From JACKFB01 sp041389525 (GTDB lineage: Bacteria; Myxococcota_A; UBA9042; PHBI01; JACKFB01), in contig JAWKRR010000044.1 in assembly GCA_041389525.1 (NCBI GenBank), positions 3,371 to 67,370 of the forward strand: a DNA stretch of 64,000 nt, written 5' to 3'. Positions 27,446 through 36,429 of the stretch are shown here, one piece after another (the stretch's first letter is position 1; the number at the start of each line of letters is the position of its first letter). Position numbers and translations under genes: made by a program. The notes beneath the pieces are model-generated. The model searched no databases and had not been told where the DNA came from. It was given only the letters and a program-made list of their open reading frames with translations.

Positions 27446-28267
27446 ATGCTCATCGCCACCGCAAGCATGGTCATCGCGCTGGCCCTCGCCGCGCCGCCCG
27501 CGCCCACCCCGAGTCCTGTCGATCCCGCCGCGACGCCGGAGCGACACCGGATGCGCTCGCTGCGCTTGGTGGCGATCGATCCGGGGCACGGCGGCGACAA
27601 TCGCGGTTGCCTGGGCGTCGACGGCACCTGGGAAAAAGAGGCGACCCTCGACATCGCGGCACGGGTGGGGGCGCTGCTCACGGCGCAGACCACCGCGCGA
27701 GCGCGGCTCACGCGGCGCGACGACCGCCCGCTGGGTCTGGCCGAGCGCTCACAGCTGGCGGATCGCTGGAACGCCGACGCCTTCCTCTCGATCCACCTCA
27801 ACGCCGACGCGTTCGGTCAAGGCTCGGGGATCGAGACCTGGTTCCTCGCGCCGCCCGAGGAGGAGGGCGAAGGCCAAGCGCTGGTCGAAGCCGAAGAGCA
27901 CGGCTACGCGGACAGCGCTCCCGTGGAGCGGGTGGCGACCCAAGCGGCCGAGGCGATCGCCCGTGACGCCGATCTTGGCGCGGCCCGCATCGCGTCGCAG
28001 GTGCTGGCCGAGGCGGTCGTCGAAGGGATGGGGGCGCTCAGCGGCGCCCGCGTGCGGGGGGTGCGCCAGGCGCGGTTCGGGGTCCTCAAGGGCGCGACCA
28101 TGCCGGCCATCGTGGTCGAGTGCGGGTTTTTCAGCCACGCCGAAGAAGGGATGCGGCTGACCGAGCCCGAATACCGGCAACGGATCGCTCAGGGGATCGT
28201 CGACGGACTCGTCGCGTACGACGCGCGTCTGGGCAGCGCGGATGCCCCAGAAGAGGCCGCGCGCTAA
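27446..28267 (+). CDS. N-acetylmuramoyl-L-alanine amidase (Amidase_3)
   Basis: A 273-residue zinc amidase that cleaves the amide bond between MurNAc and L-Ala in peptidoglycan. Catalytic features are DPGHGGDNRG (first zinc His), the Glu in GTWEKEATLDIA, SIHLNADA (second zinc His) and VVECGFFSHAEE (catalytic Glu); the last segment has His where Asn is usual. A hydrophobic N-terminus (residues 2-17) suggests export, though it lacks the usual positive residues, so the true start may differ. There are no SPOR, LysM or AMIN domains. Divergent from the TRAP operon; a short gap separates it from the convergent DUF2007-like gene. Confidence 0.88.
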   Translation: MLIATASMVIALALAAPPAPTPSPVDPAATPERHRMRSLRLVAIDPGHGGDNRGCLGVDGTWEKEATLDIAARVGALLTAQTTARARLTRRDDRPLGLAERSQLADRWNADAFLSIHLNADAFGQGSGIETWFLAPPEEEGEGQALVEAEEHGYADSAPVERVATQAAEAIARDADLGAARIASQVLAEAVVEGMGALSGARVRGVRQARFGVLKGATMPAIVVECGFFSHAEEGMRLTEPEYRQRIAQGIVDGLVAYDARLGSADAPEEAAR

Positions 28268-28315
28268 GCGCCGCGGCTGGCCGGCAGCACGAACGCCGGC
28301 GCCCTGAACGAAGGC

Positions 28316-28606
28316 TCAGGTCTCCGCGCTCTCGCCTTCCGCGTCGTCGGCAAGCTCACCCGCATCCGCGAGCTCTTCGTCGACCCGCACCGCCGCGACC
28401 GCCGCCTCGGCCTCCGCCCGGCGCGCCGAGTCGACGTAGAGCATCCCCCAGCTGTGCTGGAAGGCGACGTCGAACCCGTGGCTCGCATGCTCGGCCACGC
28501 GAAACGCGATGCCGGCTTCCTCCAGTGTGACGCCGATGAGGTGGGCGTCGCTGAGGCTCTCGAGCTCGCAGAGCAGGACAAGTGATTCGGCGTGTTCGGT
28601 CGACAT
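28316..28606 (-). CDS. Small DUF2007-like protein
   Basis: A 96-residue cytoplasmic protein. The ATG at 28606 has a good AGGAG 5 bases upstream. The sequence LVLLCELESLSDAHLIGVTLEEAGIAFRV followed by a strand and VDSARRAEAEAAVAAV (quoted in part) resembles the DUF2007 group, a small ACT-like fold sometimes called putative signal-transducing protein. The acidic C-terminal tail of about 25 residues is variable. Function unknown. The gene lies 110 bp downstream of the histidine phosphatase gene on the same strand. Confidence 0.62.
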   Translation of the reverse strand: MSTEHAESLVLLCELESLSDAHLIGVTLEEAGIAFRVAEHASHGFDVAFQHSWGMLYVDSARRAEAEAAVAAVRVDEELADAGELADDAEGESAET

Positions 28607-28716
28607 GGGATCTCCTGGGCCGGGGGCGCGGGGCGATTCTACCGTGTTCGCCGCTGCGGCGGAATTGCGGGCGTCGCGATCAAGCCCGACCGCGTCAACC
28701 TGGTCGGTCACCGCGG

Positions 28717-29328
28717 TCAGGGGCGGTCGGTCAGGTGCCCATTGTCATTGAGACGGCGCAGGCTGCGTCGCTCGCCGCGGTAGCGGATCTCTGTCAGCCC
28801 CGTCGGGTCGATCCAGAGGCTCCGGAACCCGTCTAGAGGCAGCCCCAGCACATGGCACACGTAGGTGAGGATGGCGTAACCGTGGCTGACGACCAGCACG
28901 GTGGCGCCGGCATGGTCGACCGCCAACGCGTCCAAGTAGGCGGCCATGCGGGACTGCAGCTCGGTCAACGTCTCGCCCCCGGGCGGCCGGGCGACGGAGG
29001 GCGAGCGCACCCAGTCCGCGCGCTCCTGAGGATGGTCGCGCGCGATCTCCTCGGCGCTGAGGCCCTCCCAGGCGCCGAGCGACAGCTCGCGCAGGGCCGG
29101 CGAGACCGCGACGTCCAGCCCCCGCCCGGCGACCAAGATTTCGGCGGTCTCTTGGGCCCGGCAGAGATCCGACGCGTACGCGGCGTCGAAGCCTACCGTG
29201 CCAAGCCGAGCCGCCAAAGCGCGGGCCATCTCGCGACCTTCCTCGGCCAGCGGGATGTCGCTGTGGCCCTGGCTGCGGCCCGTCGCGTTCCACTCCGTCA
29301 ACCCGTGTCGAACCAACAACAGCCTCAT
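28717..29328 (-). CDS. Histidine phosphatase family protein (CobC/GpmB-like)
   Basis: A 203-residue protein. The ATG at 29328 has GGAGG 5 bases upstream, so longer in-frame extensions are rejected. Catalytic features of the branch 1 histidine phosphatases are LLVRHGLTEWN (phospho-accepting His), SDLCRAQETAEIL, LRELSLGAWEG (Glu) and VVSHGYAI (second His). The substrate cannot be told from sequence; alpha-ribazole phosphatase, phosphoserine phosphatase or a phosphoglycerate mutase homologue are all possible. No cobalamin genes are nearby. Confidence 0.87.
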   Translation of the reverse strand: MRLLLVRHGLTEWNATGRSQGHSDIPLAEEGREMARALAARLGTVGFDAAYASDLCRAQETAEILVAGRGLDVAVSPALRELSLGAWEGLSAEEIARDHPQERADWVRSPSVARPPGGETLTELQSRMAAYLDALAVDHAGATVLVVSHGYAILTYVCHVLGLPLDGFRSLWIDPTGLTEIRYRGERRSLRRLNDNGHLTDRP

Positions 29329-29672
29329 CGTCGCCTCCGCAGCGCGCGCCTTCGGACCCCCGAGGCGGCTAGCACGCGCCCGGTCGGGCGGGCAACCCGG
29401 AGCCGCCCGAGGCTCGCCAGTGGCCCGTCCCGCCACCTCGCGAGCGACCGCGTCGTCCTTGACACGGAGGGCGCGCGCGTTATTTCGTCCCCAGGTCTAC
29501 TGAGAGGGTGATGCAAATTCTCCCGTCGCTCGGCTGGCTCATGTCGCCCCACGAACTTGCGCGCGTCGGTTTCTCGCGTTCGGAGCGCGCCCCCTCCGCG
29601 TAAGCCCATGAAACGACGTCGCTAGCGCCCCGCTCGGTCCGAGTATCACAACGCCCTCTGAGGAGCTCCCCC
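29329..29672. other. Divergent intergenic region with a candidate promoter
   Basis: 344 bp between the phosphatase gene and the HEAT-repeat gene. On the plus strand a perfect TTGACA at 29459-29464 is followed after 16 bases by TATTTC (29481-29486), a poor -10. If used, it would give a leader of about 180 bases to the HEAT-repeat gene. No hairpin or small gene was found. Confidence 0.35.
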
Positions 29673-31556
29673 ATGGTCCCGAAGCATGCCCGCGTCGGCT
29701 CTCGAGTCACTCGCCGCATCGCGTCCGGGGTCGTGGTGGCCAGCTTGGCCATCGCAGCGACCGCAGCGGCCCGCGTTCCCCCCGAGATGGAGCAGCGCGC
29801 CAGCGCCACGCTGACCTCGGCGGTGCGTTCGGGAGACTTCGCCACCCGCGCGGCCGCCGTCGAGGCGTTGGGCAGACTCCCGAAGGCGACCGCCCTGCCC
29901 CTCCTCAACGAGGCCCTCCAGGACCAGCAATGGCAGGTCCGTCGCGCCGCGATCGCGGGTCTGGTCGAGCTGCGCGACCGCTCCTGGGAGACCGCCGTCA
30001 TCAACGCCATCAGCAGCGAGCGGCTGGATCCGCGCACCGAAGTGCTGCCCGTGCTTGAGCCCCTCGGCACCAAGCAGGCGCTCGCTGTGCTGAAGAAGGC
30101 CATGGAAGCGAAGGACTTCCCGCGCCCCGAGCGCTGGGTGGACGCGCTGGTCCAGGCCGGTGGCGACCTGATGGTCGAGGGCATGCTGATGGGGCTCAGC
30201 CTCAAGGCGGTCGCGCCGCGAGACGCGTTCCTGCGCGCGCTCCCTGAGCTGCCGCTGCCAGCGGCCATCCCCCTCTATGAGAAGGTGTTGGCCCGCCAGA
30301 GCCCCGAGATCCAGAGCCGCGTGTTCGACCGCATCTCGCGCACTCCCAGCGTCAAAGACGTAGGTTTTATCGGCTCTTTCGTCGACTCGAAGGACAAGAA
30401 GGTGGCCTTCGAAGCCGCGGTCGTGCTCGCCCGGCGTGGAAATCCTCGCGGCAAATCCGTGCTGACCGCCGCAGCCGCGAGCACCGACGAGGCCCAGCGC
30501 CTTGAGGCCATCCGGGCCATGGAGGCCATCGGGACCGAGGATCTTTTCCCGATCCTGAAGCCTATCGTCGAGGACGACGCCAGCAGCGTGGAGCTCTTGC
30601 GCGCGGCCTACGCCGTCTACGCCCACGCCGGGCACCCGAACCTCGGCCGCCACCTTGAGACGCGCCTGCTCGATACGGAGCTCTCGAAGCGAGCCGCAGC
30701 GGTGCGCGTCATCGGAAAAATCAAGGGCCGCGCCGCCCTGGAGGACCTGCACCCGCTCCTGCGCGACGGCGCGGTGGAGGTGCGCCGCGAGGCCGCGCAC
30801 GCGCTGGCAGACATCGGGATGCCTGAGAGCATCGGGCCCATTCGCGAGGCCCTCTTCAACGAGCCCGACCTGGACACGCGCCTCGCGCTCATCGCCGTGC
30901 TGGGCCGCATCCGGACGCCCGAGGTCGTGCCGGTGCTGCAGCAGACCATCTACGACGCCGACGATCTGATCCGCACCGCCACGGTCGAGGCGCTGGCCGC
31001 CGTTCGCCACCAAGCTGCCGTCCCGCTGCTCGAGCTGCTCCTCGCCGATCGCGCCCCCGACGTCCGCCGCGGCGCGCTCTTGGCGCTGCTGGATCTCGGC
31101 CCCAAACGTCAGCTCGAGCCCTTCCGGCGCGCGCTCTCCTGGATCGAGCCGAACAGCCTGCTCGATCTGGTCACGACGCACGGAGCCGAGATGCTCCCGC
31201 ACGTGGAGTTGGCCCTGGCCTCCGAGCGCGACGACCTCCGAGCCGCCGCGGTCGAGGCCCTCGCCGGGCTGCCGGAGCCCGTGCGACGCCCGGTATACCA
31301 GGAGCTGCTGCGCACGGCGCGGCGGCCAGAGATGCGCGTGATCGGGCTCAACGGCTTGGTCCGCGACAAGGCCCCCGGCACCGAAGCGCTGCTGGTCGGG
31401 TTGGCCAAAGACCCGATGAAGCCCGTGCGCGTGGCGGCCATCGAGCAGCTCGGCGCCTCGCGCGCCGCGGACGTGCAGACCCTGCTCTTCGAGCTCACAG
31501 ACGACCTCGACGAACATGTACGCGTCGCCGCCGCCGCCGCGCTGTTGCGGCTGTGA
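29673..31556 (+). CDS. Exported HEAT-repeat protein
   Basis: A 627-residue protein with an N-terminal signal peptide (Arg-rich start, hydrophobic VVVASLAIAATAAA). Nearly all the rest is tandem helical HEAT/PBS-lyase-like repeats of about 31 residues, for example TRAAAVEALGRLP, WQVRRAAIAGLVEL, VRREAAHALADIGM, IRTATVEALAAVRHQ and VRVAAIEQLGASRA. Such arrays form solenoid scaffolds for protein binding. The array runs to the last residue (VRVAAAAALLRL). GAGGAG precedes the ATG. First of three co-directional genes for exported proteins (29.7-36.1 kb); partners unknown. Confidence 0.85.
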   Translation: MVPKHARVGSRVTRRIASGVVVASLAIAATAAARVPPEMEQRASATLTSAVRSGDFATRAAAVEALGRLPKATALPLLNEALQDQQWQVRRAAIAGLVELRDRSWETAVINAISSERLDPRTEVLPVLEPLGTKQALAVLKKAMEAKDFPRPERWVDALVQAGGDLMVEGMLMGLSLKAVAPRDAFLRALPELPLPAAIPLYEKVLARQSPEIQSRVFDRISRTPSVKDVGFIGSFVDSKDKKVAFEAAVVLARRGNPRGKSVLTAAAASTDEAQRLEAIRAMEAIGTEDLFPILKPIVEDDASSVELLRAAYAVYAHAGHPNLGRHLETRLLDTELSKRAAAVRVIGKIKGRAALEDLHPLLRDGAVEVRREAAHALADIGMPESIGPIREALFNEPDLDTRLALIAVLGRIRTPEVVPVLQQTIYDADDLIRTATVEALAAVRHQAAVPLLELLLADRAPDVRRGALLALLDLGPKRQLEPFRRALSWIEPNSLLDLVTTHGAEMLPHVELALASERDDLRAAAVEALAGLPEPVRRPVYQELLRTARRPEMRVIGLNGLVRDKAPGTEALLVGLAKDPMKPVRVAAIEQLGASRAADVQTLLFELTDDLDEHVRVAAAAALLRL

Positions 31557-31654
31557 TGGCTCGGGGCGAAACAACAGGCGCCTGGGCGCACACAGTCGCT
31601 GGCACCGGCGACCGTGACCGCGTATGCTCCCGCCGGTCCACTTGGAGGCTTTTC

Positions 31655-33379
31655 ATGCGACTCAGCAACCAGGCTGCGGTGGCCGGCGTGCTCGCCGCGA
31701 CCTTCGCCCTTGGCGCGTGCAACGACATTCCGGTCGCGGGCCTCGAGAAGTCCTTCTCGATCCACGTGCGCAAGACTGTCGGCAATGGCGACGCCATCCC
31801 GATCGACTTCCTGTGGGTGGTCGACGACTCCTCCTCCATGTGTGAGGAGCAGGTGGCGCTGACCGACAACTTCAAGCAGTTCACGAAGATTCTCGCCGAG
31901 AACTTCGACATCGACCCGCGTGTCGCGGTGGTGACACCCGACATGCAGTGCACGACGGCTGAAGCTGGCGGCAAGGCGACGAAGGGGCTCTTCAGCACCG
32001 TCGCGGCTACCGGGTTCCCGCCCGCCTGCCAGGCCCGCGCGCCGGTGCCCTGCACCACGTCCGAAGGGTGCGCTGGGCTCGACTGCACCCTCTTCGGGAA
32101 ATGCGAAAACCAGGGGGCCTGGACCTGTCGCAAGGCTCAGAACGCGTCCTGCGTGACCAACCCCAACGGCACGTTGAACACGACATGCCGCCGAAGCTGC
32201 ACCGCCGATTTGGAGTGCCAGCAGATCTTCGATGACCCGCGCTACATCTGCCAGAAGCTGTCTGGCAGCCCCGCCGACTGGGGCTGCTTGCTGCCCCCGC
32301 CCACCGCGAACTGCCCGGCGAATGTGGGCCCGGTGCTGGATCTCGGGACCATCGATCAGTTCGCCTGCTTGGCGACCGTGGGCGTGAACCAGGCCCAGTG
32401 TTTCGCATACGAGCAGGGCATGCGCGGCGCGCTGACCGCGCTCGAGCCAAACGGCCCCAACAAGGTCCATATCACCTGCACCGCGGCGGACGAGAAGGAC
32501 GGCAAGTGCAAGCGCTTCCTTCGCGACGAGGCCTACCTGGTCGTGATCTTCGTCTCTGACGAGGACGACTGCTCGTCGGAGGTCACCATCCCCGAAGACA
32601 AGCACGACCAGTGCGGGCTCTTGCTGGACCAGACCCAGGGCGGGCCGCTGGTCCCGGTGAACCACTACGTCAACCGCTTCAAGTCCCTCAAGAGCGACCC
32701 GGCGCGGGTGATCATCGCGGCGATCTCGGGCGACGCCCTGCCCGGTGATACGCTCGTTCCCAAGGAGGGCATCGACCCGAAGACGCAGGAGCCGTACTGC
32801 GCCGATCTGGTCGAGAACGTCACGCAGGGCACGATGACGGAGACCGACGCGATCCGTGAGTGCTTCATCAGCTCGAAGGGTAACGATTTCATTTGCCACC
32901 ACACGACCACGATCTGCTCCTCGTCCAGCGGGCAGGCGGACTGGGGTCGGCGTTACCAGCAGCTTGCCGAGCGCTTCGGCGACAACGGCGTCTTCGAGAA
33001 CATCTGCTCGCCCGCGGGTCTGGGGCCGGCGCTCGAGCGCATCGCGGCGCGCATCGTCCAGGTCGTCGGCGAGCTCTGCTTGCCCAAGGGCGTGCAGGAC
33101 GTCGCGACGCTGGTGGTTCAGAAGAGCCAGGTCAACACAGCGGGCCAGCCCATCGTGAACCCGGTGACGGGCCAGCCCGAGCTGGTGACCCTCCAGCGGG
33201 TCGAGACCTTCACGCCGGGCCAGAAGAACACCTACCGCCTCAAAGAAGCTGGCGCGCAGGCCTGTCAGGACGGCAGCGGGTTCATCCGCCCGTCGATCAT
33301 CTTCCCCGACGATGACCTGCCCCGCGCTGGCGAGGAGATCATCATCTCGTACAAGGCCAACCCCGAGCTGGGCGAGTAG
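31655..33379 (+). CDS. Cys-rich VWA-like lipoprotein
   Basis: A 574-residue predicted lipoprotein. The ATG at 31655 (GGAGG 6 bases upstream) gives a signal peptide ending FALGAC (Cys22); the frame is open from 31553 but without a plausible N-terminus. Soon after lipidation comes LWVVDDSSSM, a DxSxS metal-dependent adhesion site of von Willebrand A domains. Many Cys pairs follow (about residues 80-200). Further on are YLVVIFVSDEDDCSS and SDPARVIIAAISGD, typical of the VWA fold. Probably a surface protein with metal-dependent binding; partner unknown. It lies 98 bp after the HEAT-repeat gene. Confidence 0.82.
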   Translation: MRLSNQAAVAGVLAATFALGACNDIPVAGLEKSFSIHVRKTVGNGDAIPIDFLWVVDDSSSMCEEQVALTDNFKQFTKILAENFDIDPRVAVVTPDMQCTTAEAGGKATKGLFSTVAATGFPPACQARAPVPCTTSEGCAGLDCTLFGKCENQGAWTCRKAQNASCVTNPNGTLNTTCRRSCTADLECQQIFDDPRYICQKLSGSPADWGCLLPPPTANCPANVGPVLDLGTIDQFACLATVGVNQAQCFAYEQGMRGALTALEPNGPNKVHITCTAADEKDGKCKRFLRDEAYLVVIFVSDEDDCSSEVTIPEDKHDQCGLLLDQTQGGPLVPVNHYVNRFKSLKSDPARVIIAAISGDALPGDTLVPKEGIDPKTQEPYCADLVENVTQGTMTETDAIRECFISSKGNDFICHHTTTICSSSSGQADWGRRYQQLAERFGDNGVFENICSPAGLGPALERIAARIVQVVGELCLPKGVQDVATLVVQKSQVNTAGQPIVNPVTGQPELVTLQRVETFTPGQKNTYRLKEAGAQACQDGSGFIRPSIIFPDDDLPRAGEEIIISYKANPELGE

Positions 33380-33482
33380 TCCGACTCGCGCGCGCCTGCT
33401 CGATTCCTCGGTCCGACTGTTCGACAGTTGGGCAAAGCGCCTCCAGACTGCGCGCTGACTCGGGCCGAACGAGGATTCGCTC

Positions 33483-36128
33483 ATGCGTGCGTGCTGGCAG
33501 CTCTTGATGGGCGCGGTCGCGGCCTGCTTGGCCGTCGGCTGCGCGACCGGTCGTCCTGTGGCCGAGGGGCCCGACGAAGGGGCGGTCTTGGAGATCGTCA
33601 ACCGGCTGCCGGGCGCTGAACGCGTCTGGGTGCGCGGTCGAGCCGAGGGCGTCGTCGCTGGCGGCTCGCGGCTGCGCGTGCGGTGGCTGGCGCCGGGCCC
33701 CGCGGACGTCGAGATCACTCCCATGGTCGACGCGGGCCTGGGTGGCGAGCCCACGATGCGCGAGGTGGTCGAGCTGGTCTGGGGCCAGCGCCACGTGCTC
33801 GAGATCCCCGGGCCGGAGGCGTCGCCGGCAGAGCTCGGCTCGTTGCTGGTCGACAACCAGCTCGCGGGGCCCGTGACGCTGAGCCTCGATGATCGACCGC
33901 TGGGCACCGTGCTGCCCGGCGACACCGCCCGCTACCGCGACATCCCTTCAGGCACCCACACGGTGCGGGCCCGGGAGAATGAGTCGGGGCTCGCGGTCGA
34001 GGAGTCCATCCTCATCGCGCCCGACGCAGAGGTCGCCTGGAGCGCCGTCGCGCCGCGCGGTGGCGTCACCGTCATCCACGACGGCGACGAGCCCATCGCG
34101 GTGAGCGTCGACGCCCGCGAGGTCGGCCGCGTCGAGCCTGGCGAGCGAATCGAGTTGGACCAGCTGCTCGCGGGATCGCATCTGCTGCGCCTGCGCGGCG
34201 TTCAGTCCGGGCGCACTGAAGACCGCCGCATTCAGGTGGTCGCCGGGGAGCGCGTGGAGACGCGGGTCACCGCGCCGCGGTCCGAGATCGAGGTCGTCAA
34301 CCGCACCAAGGAGCGCGTGATCCTCTCGGTGACGTCTACCGATTCGAAGGACGCGGTCGGCGACGTGCCCACAGCGCCCCGCGTCGAGGTCGAGCTGGCG
34401 CCCGGCCAGAGTCACCTTCTCAGCGACCGCGAGCCCGGCGAGGTGGTCCTGGAGGCGCGCGGCGAGCCGAGCGGGCTGCCTTACCGCGAGGCGATGCGGC
34501 TCCCTGCAGGGCAGCGCGTGCGGTGGGAGATCCAGTCCATCCGAGCCAGCATTCGCTTGGAGAACGGGGCTGGCCGACCGCTGTGGGTCCGGGTCGAGAA
34601 CACCGGCCGACAAGAGACACTCGCCGACGGCGCCACCAAGATGCTCGACGGGTTGCCGGTCGAGCCGATTCGGCTGCTGGTGGTCGATCGCGATCGCTCG
34701 CTGGTGCTGCGACGCACGGTAGAGCCGGGCGAAGACCGCACGGCCTCGTGGAAGATCACCGCCCCGACCGGCAGCTTGGCCGTCGACAACCGCAGCGACG
34801 AGGCGGTGGTGGTCTACGCCGACGCACGGCGGGTGGGCCGGGTGGAGGCGAGGGCTCAGGTGGTGCTCACCGGCGTCCCGGCGGGCCACCGGTTGCTCGA
34901 GGCGGTCGGGGCGCGCTCCAGCCACGTCACGCGCGGCGAGCGGGACATCGCGGAAGACGAGGCGGCCGCCTGGACGGTCGAGGACCCGCTGGCCTCGCTG
35001 GTGGTCACCAACGAGACGGGCGAGACCCTGCTCACCGAGGGCGTGTTGGCGGTCGACGAGGCCAGCATCGCGCAGGGCGGCCGGGTGCTGCTGCGCATCC
35101 CGGCGGGCACCCAAGACCTGCGCCTTGTCGGCGTGGAGTCGAACGTCGCGCGGAGCCACCGGGTCACCGCCGGTCCGGGCGAGGTGTTGGAGTGGCGGGT
35201 GCTGCCGGCGGTGGGCAGCCTGCTGGTCACCAACGCGCTCGACGAGGCGATGGCGGTGAGCGTGGACGGCGTTGATTTTGGGCGAGTGGCCCCTCGCGGC
35301 CGCCTGTCGATCCCCGAGCTGCGGCCGGGCCGCCGGAAGCTGCGCGCCGAGGGGGCCTCAGGCGCGAGGGTGCTGAGCGAGGAGCGGATGATCCCGCCGG
35401 ACGGCGAGGCGCACTGGGCGCTGGAACGGCAGACGAGCCGGCTGTTGATCTTCAACGAGAGCAGCGAGGCCTTGGAGGTCACGCTGAACGGTCGGCCCTA
35501 CGGCCGGGTGGAGGCCCGCTCGCGCCAGGGCTTCGCGAAGATCCCCACCGGCAGCCAGGAGCTCGTGCTGACCGCGACGCGCGCGGGGTGGCGCGATACA
35601 CGCCGGCTCGATCTGGCCGAGGGGGCCACGGCGACCATCCGAGTGCAGCCGCCGGGCGCGGTGCTGGTGTTGGCGAACCGCAGCGGCGAGGCCCAGCGCA
35701 TCACGATCGATGGTGCGCAGATCGCCGAGATCGCGCTGGACGGCGTCAGCGAGCCGCTGCCTATCGAAGCGGGCCGGCGACGGGTCGTCAGCGAGGGCGC
35801 GAAGACCGGCTCCGTGCGGGTGTGGCGCGTCGATGTGAGCGCGTCCCAGACCGTTCACCTCGAGGTCCCGCCGTCGCGCGCGCGACTCGTCGTCGTCAAC
35901 CGCGGGGCGTCGAACCTCTTCGTGCGCGTCGACGGGACGCGGGTCGGCGAGGTGGCGCCGGGCGAGAACTTGATCGTGGACGACTTGGCCGTGGGCGAGT
36001 TCGACCTGGAGGCGGTCGGTCCTGACGGCAGCGTAGGGTATCGCGAGCGGCGGGTGCTCGAACCCGGCGCGACCGCCACCTGGCTGCTGCCAGCCCCGCC
36101 GACTCCAGCCGAGACCGCCGCTCCCTGA
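33483..36128 (+). CDS. Lipoprotein with eleven PEGA-like beta repeats
   Basis: An 881-residue predicted lipoprotein; the lipobox is LAVGC (Cys20), and GAGG lies 8 bases before the ATG. The mature protein is almost wholly built of about eleven degenerate units of roughly 75-85 residues with the pattern (hydrophobic)VxN...VxVDGxxxGxV...GxhxLxaxG...W. Clear unit starts include SLLVDNQLAGPVTLSLDDR, SLAVDNRSDEAVVVYADARR, SLLVTNALDEAMAVSVDG and RLVVVNRGASNLFVRVDG. The pattern is similar to PEGA domains, which often extend surface proteins. There is no catalytic motif. Third of three adjacent exported-protein genes. Confidence 0.8.
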   Translation: MRACWQLLMGAVAACLAVGCATGRPVAEGPDEGAVLEIVNRLPGAERVWVRGRAEGVVAGGSRLRVRWLAPGPADVEITPMVDAGLGGEPTMREVVELVWGQRHVLEIPGPEASPAELGSLLVDNQLAGPVTLSLDDRPLGTVLPGDTARYRDIPSGTHTVRARENESGLAVEESILIAPDAEVAWSAVAPRGGVTVIHDGDEPIAVSVDAREVGRVEPGERIELDQLLAGSHLLRLRGVQSGRTEDRRIQVVAGERVETRVTAPRSEIEVVNRTKERVILSVTSTDSKDAVGDVPTAPRVEVELAPGQSHLLSDREPGEVVLEARGEPSGLPYREAMRLPAGQRVRWEIQSIRASIRLENGAGRPLWVRVENTGRQETLADGATKMLDGLPVEPIRLLVVDRDRSLVLRRTVEPGEDRTASWKITAPTGSLAVDNRSDEAVVVYADARRVGRVEARAQVVLTGVPAGHRLLEAVGARSSHVTRGERDIAEDEAAAWTVEDPLASLVVTNETGETLLTEGVLAVDEASIAQGGRVLLRIPAGTQDLRLVGVESNVARSHRVTAGPGEVLEWRVLPAVGSLLVTNALDEAMAVSVDGVDFGRVAPRGRLSIPELRPGRRKLRAEGASGARVLSEERMIPPDGEAHWALERQTSRLLIFNESSEALEVTLNGRPYGRVEARSRQGFAKIPTGSQELVLTATRAGWRDTRRLDLAEGATATIRVQPPGAVLVLANRSGEAQRITIDGAQIAEIALDGVSEPLPIEAGRRRVVSEGAKTGSVRVWRVDVSASQTVHLEVPPSRARLVVVNRGASNLFVRVDGTRVGEVAPGENLIVDDLAVGEFDLEAVGPDGSVGYRERRVLEPGATATWLLPAPPTPAETAAP

Positions 36129-36429
36129 CCCGCGCTCGCCGTGGTTTCGCGGAGCCCGAGTCGCGCGGTGACGGCGCCGCGACGGCTGGCTGACGCACGA
36201 GATTCTGACGGCGGGTTGACGGGCGCCGATCGGGACCTACATTCGGCACCGCTCTGCGCTGCTGCCCGAGAAGGCAGCCAGTGCGGGACGACAACGACCC
36301 CTCGACGCGAGCCGGTGGCCGGCTCGATTCGCTAGGTGGGCCGAAACTCCTCGACAGCGTCACGACTCAACCGAAGACGCTGTCGCCCCCTCTTCAACGA
36401 CACGGTCAAAGCCGCCACGGGAGCACACC
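36129..36429. other. Leader region of dnaK
   Basis: 301 bp between the eleven-repeat lipoprotein gene and dnaK. It holds the candidate promoter listed at 36216-36243 and a long leader of about 180 bases. No CIRCE-type inverted repeat and no sigma-32 pair was recognised. Confidence 0.5.
36216..36243 (+). promoter_or_regulatory. Candidate housekeeping promoter of dnaK
   Basis: TTGACG (36216-36221), a 16-base spacer and TACATT (36238-36243), matching the sigma-70 consensus at 5 of 6 and 4 of 6 positions. The predicted start is near 36250. Confidence 0.45.

Noticed and set aside
31109..33925. Minus-strand frame of 938 codons across the HEAT and VWA-like genes
   Set aside because: It spans several plus-strand genes that have good ribosome binding sites and recognisable domains; the composition is that of an antisense shadow in GC-rich DNA.
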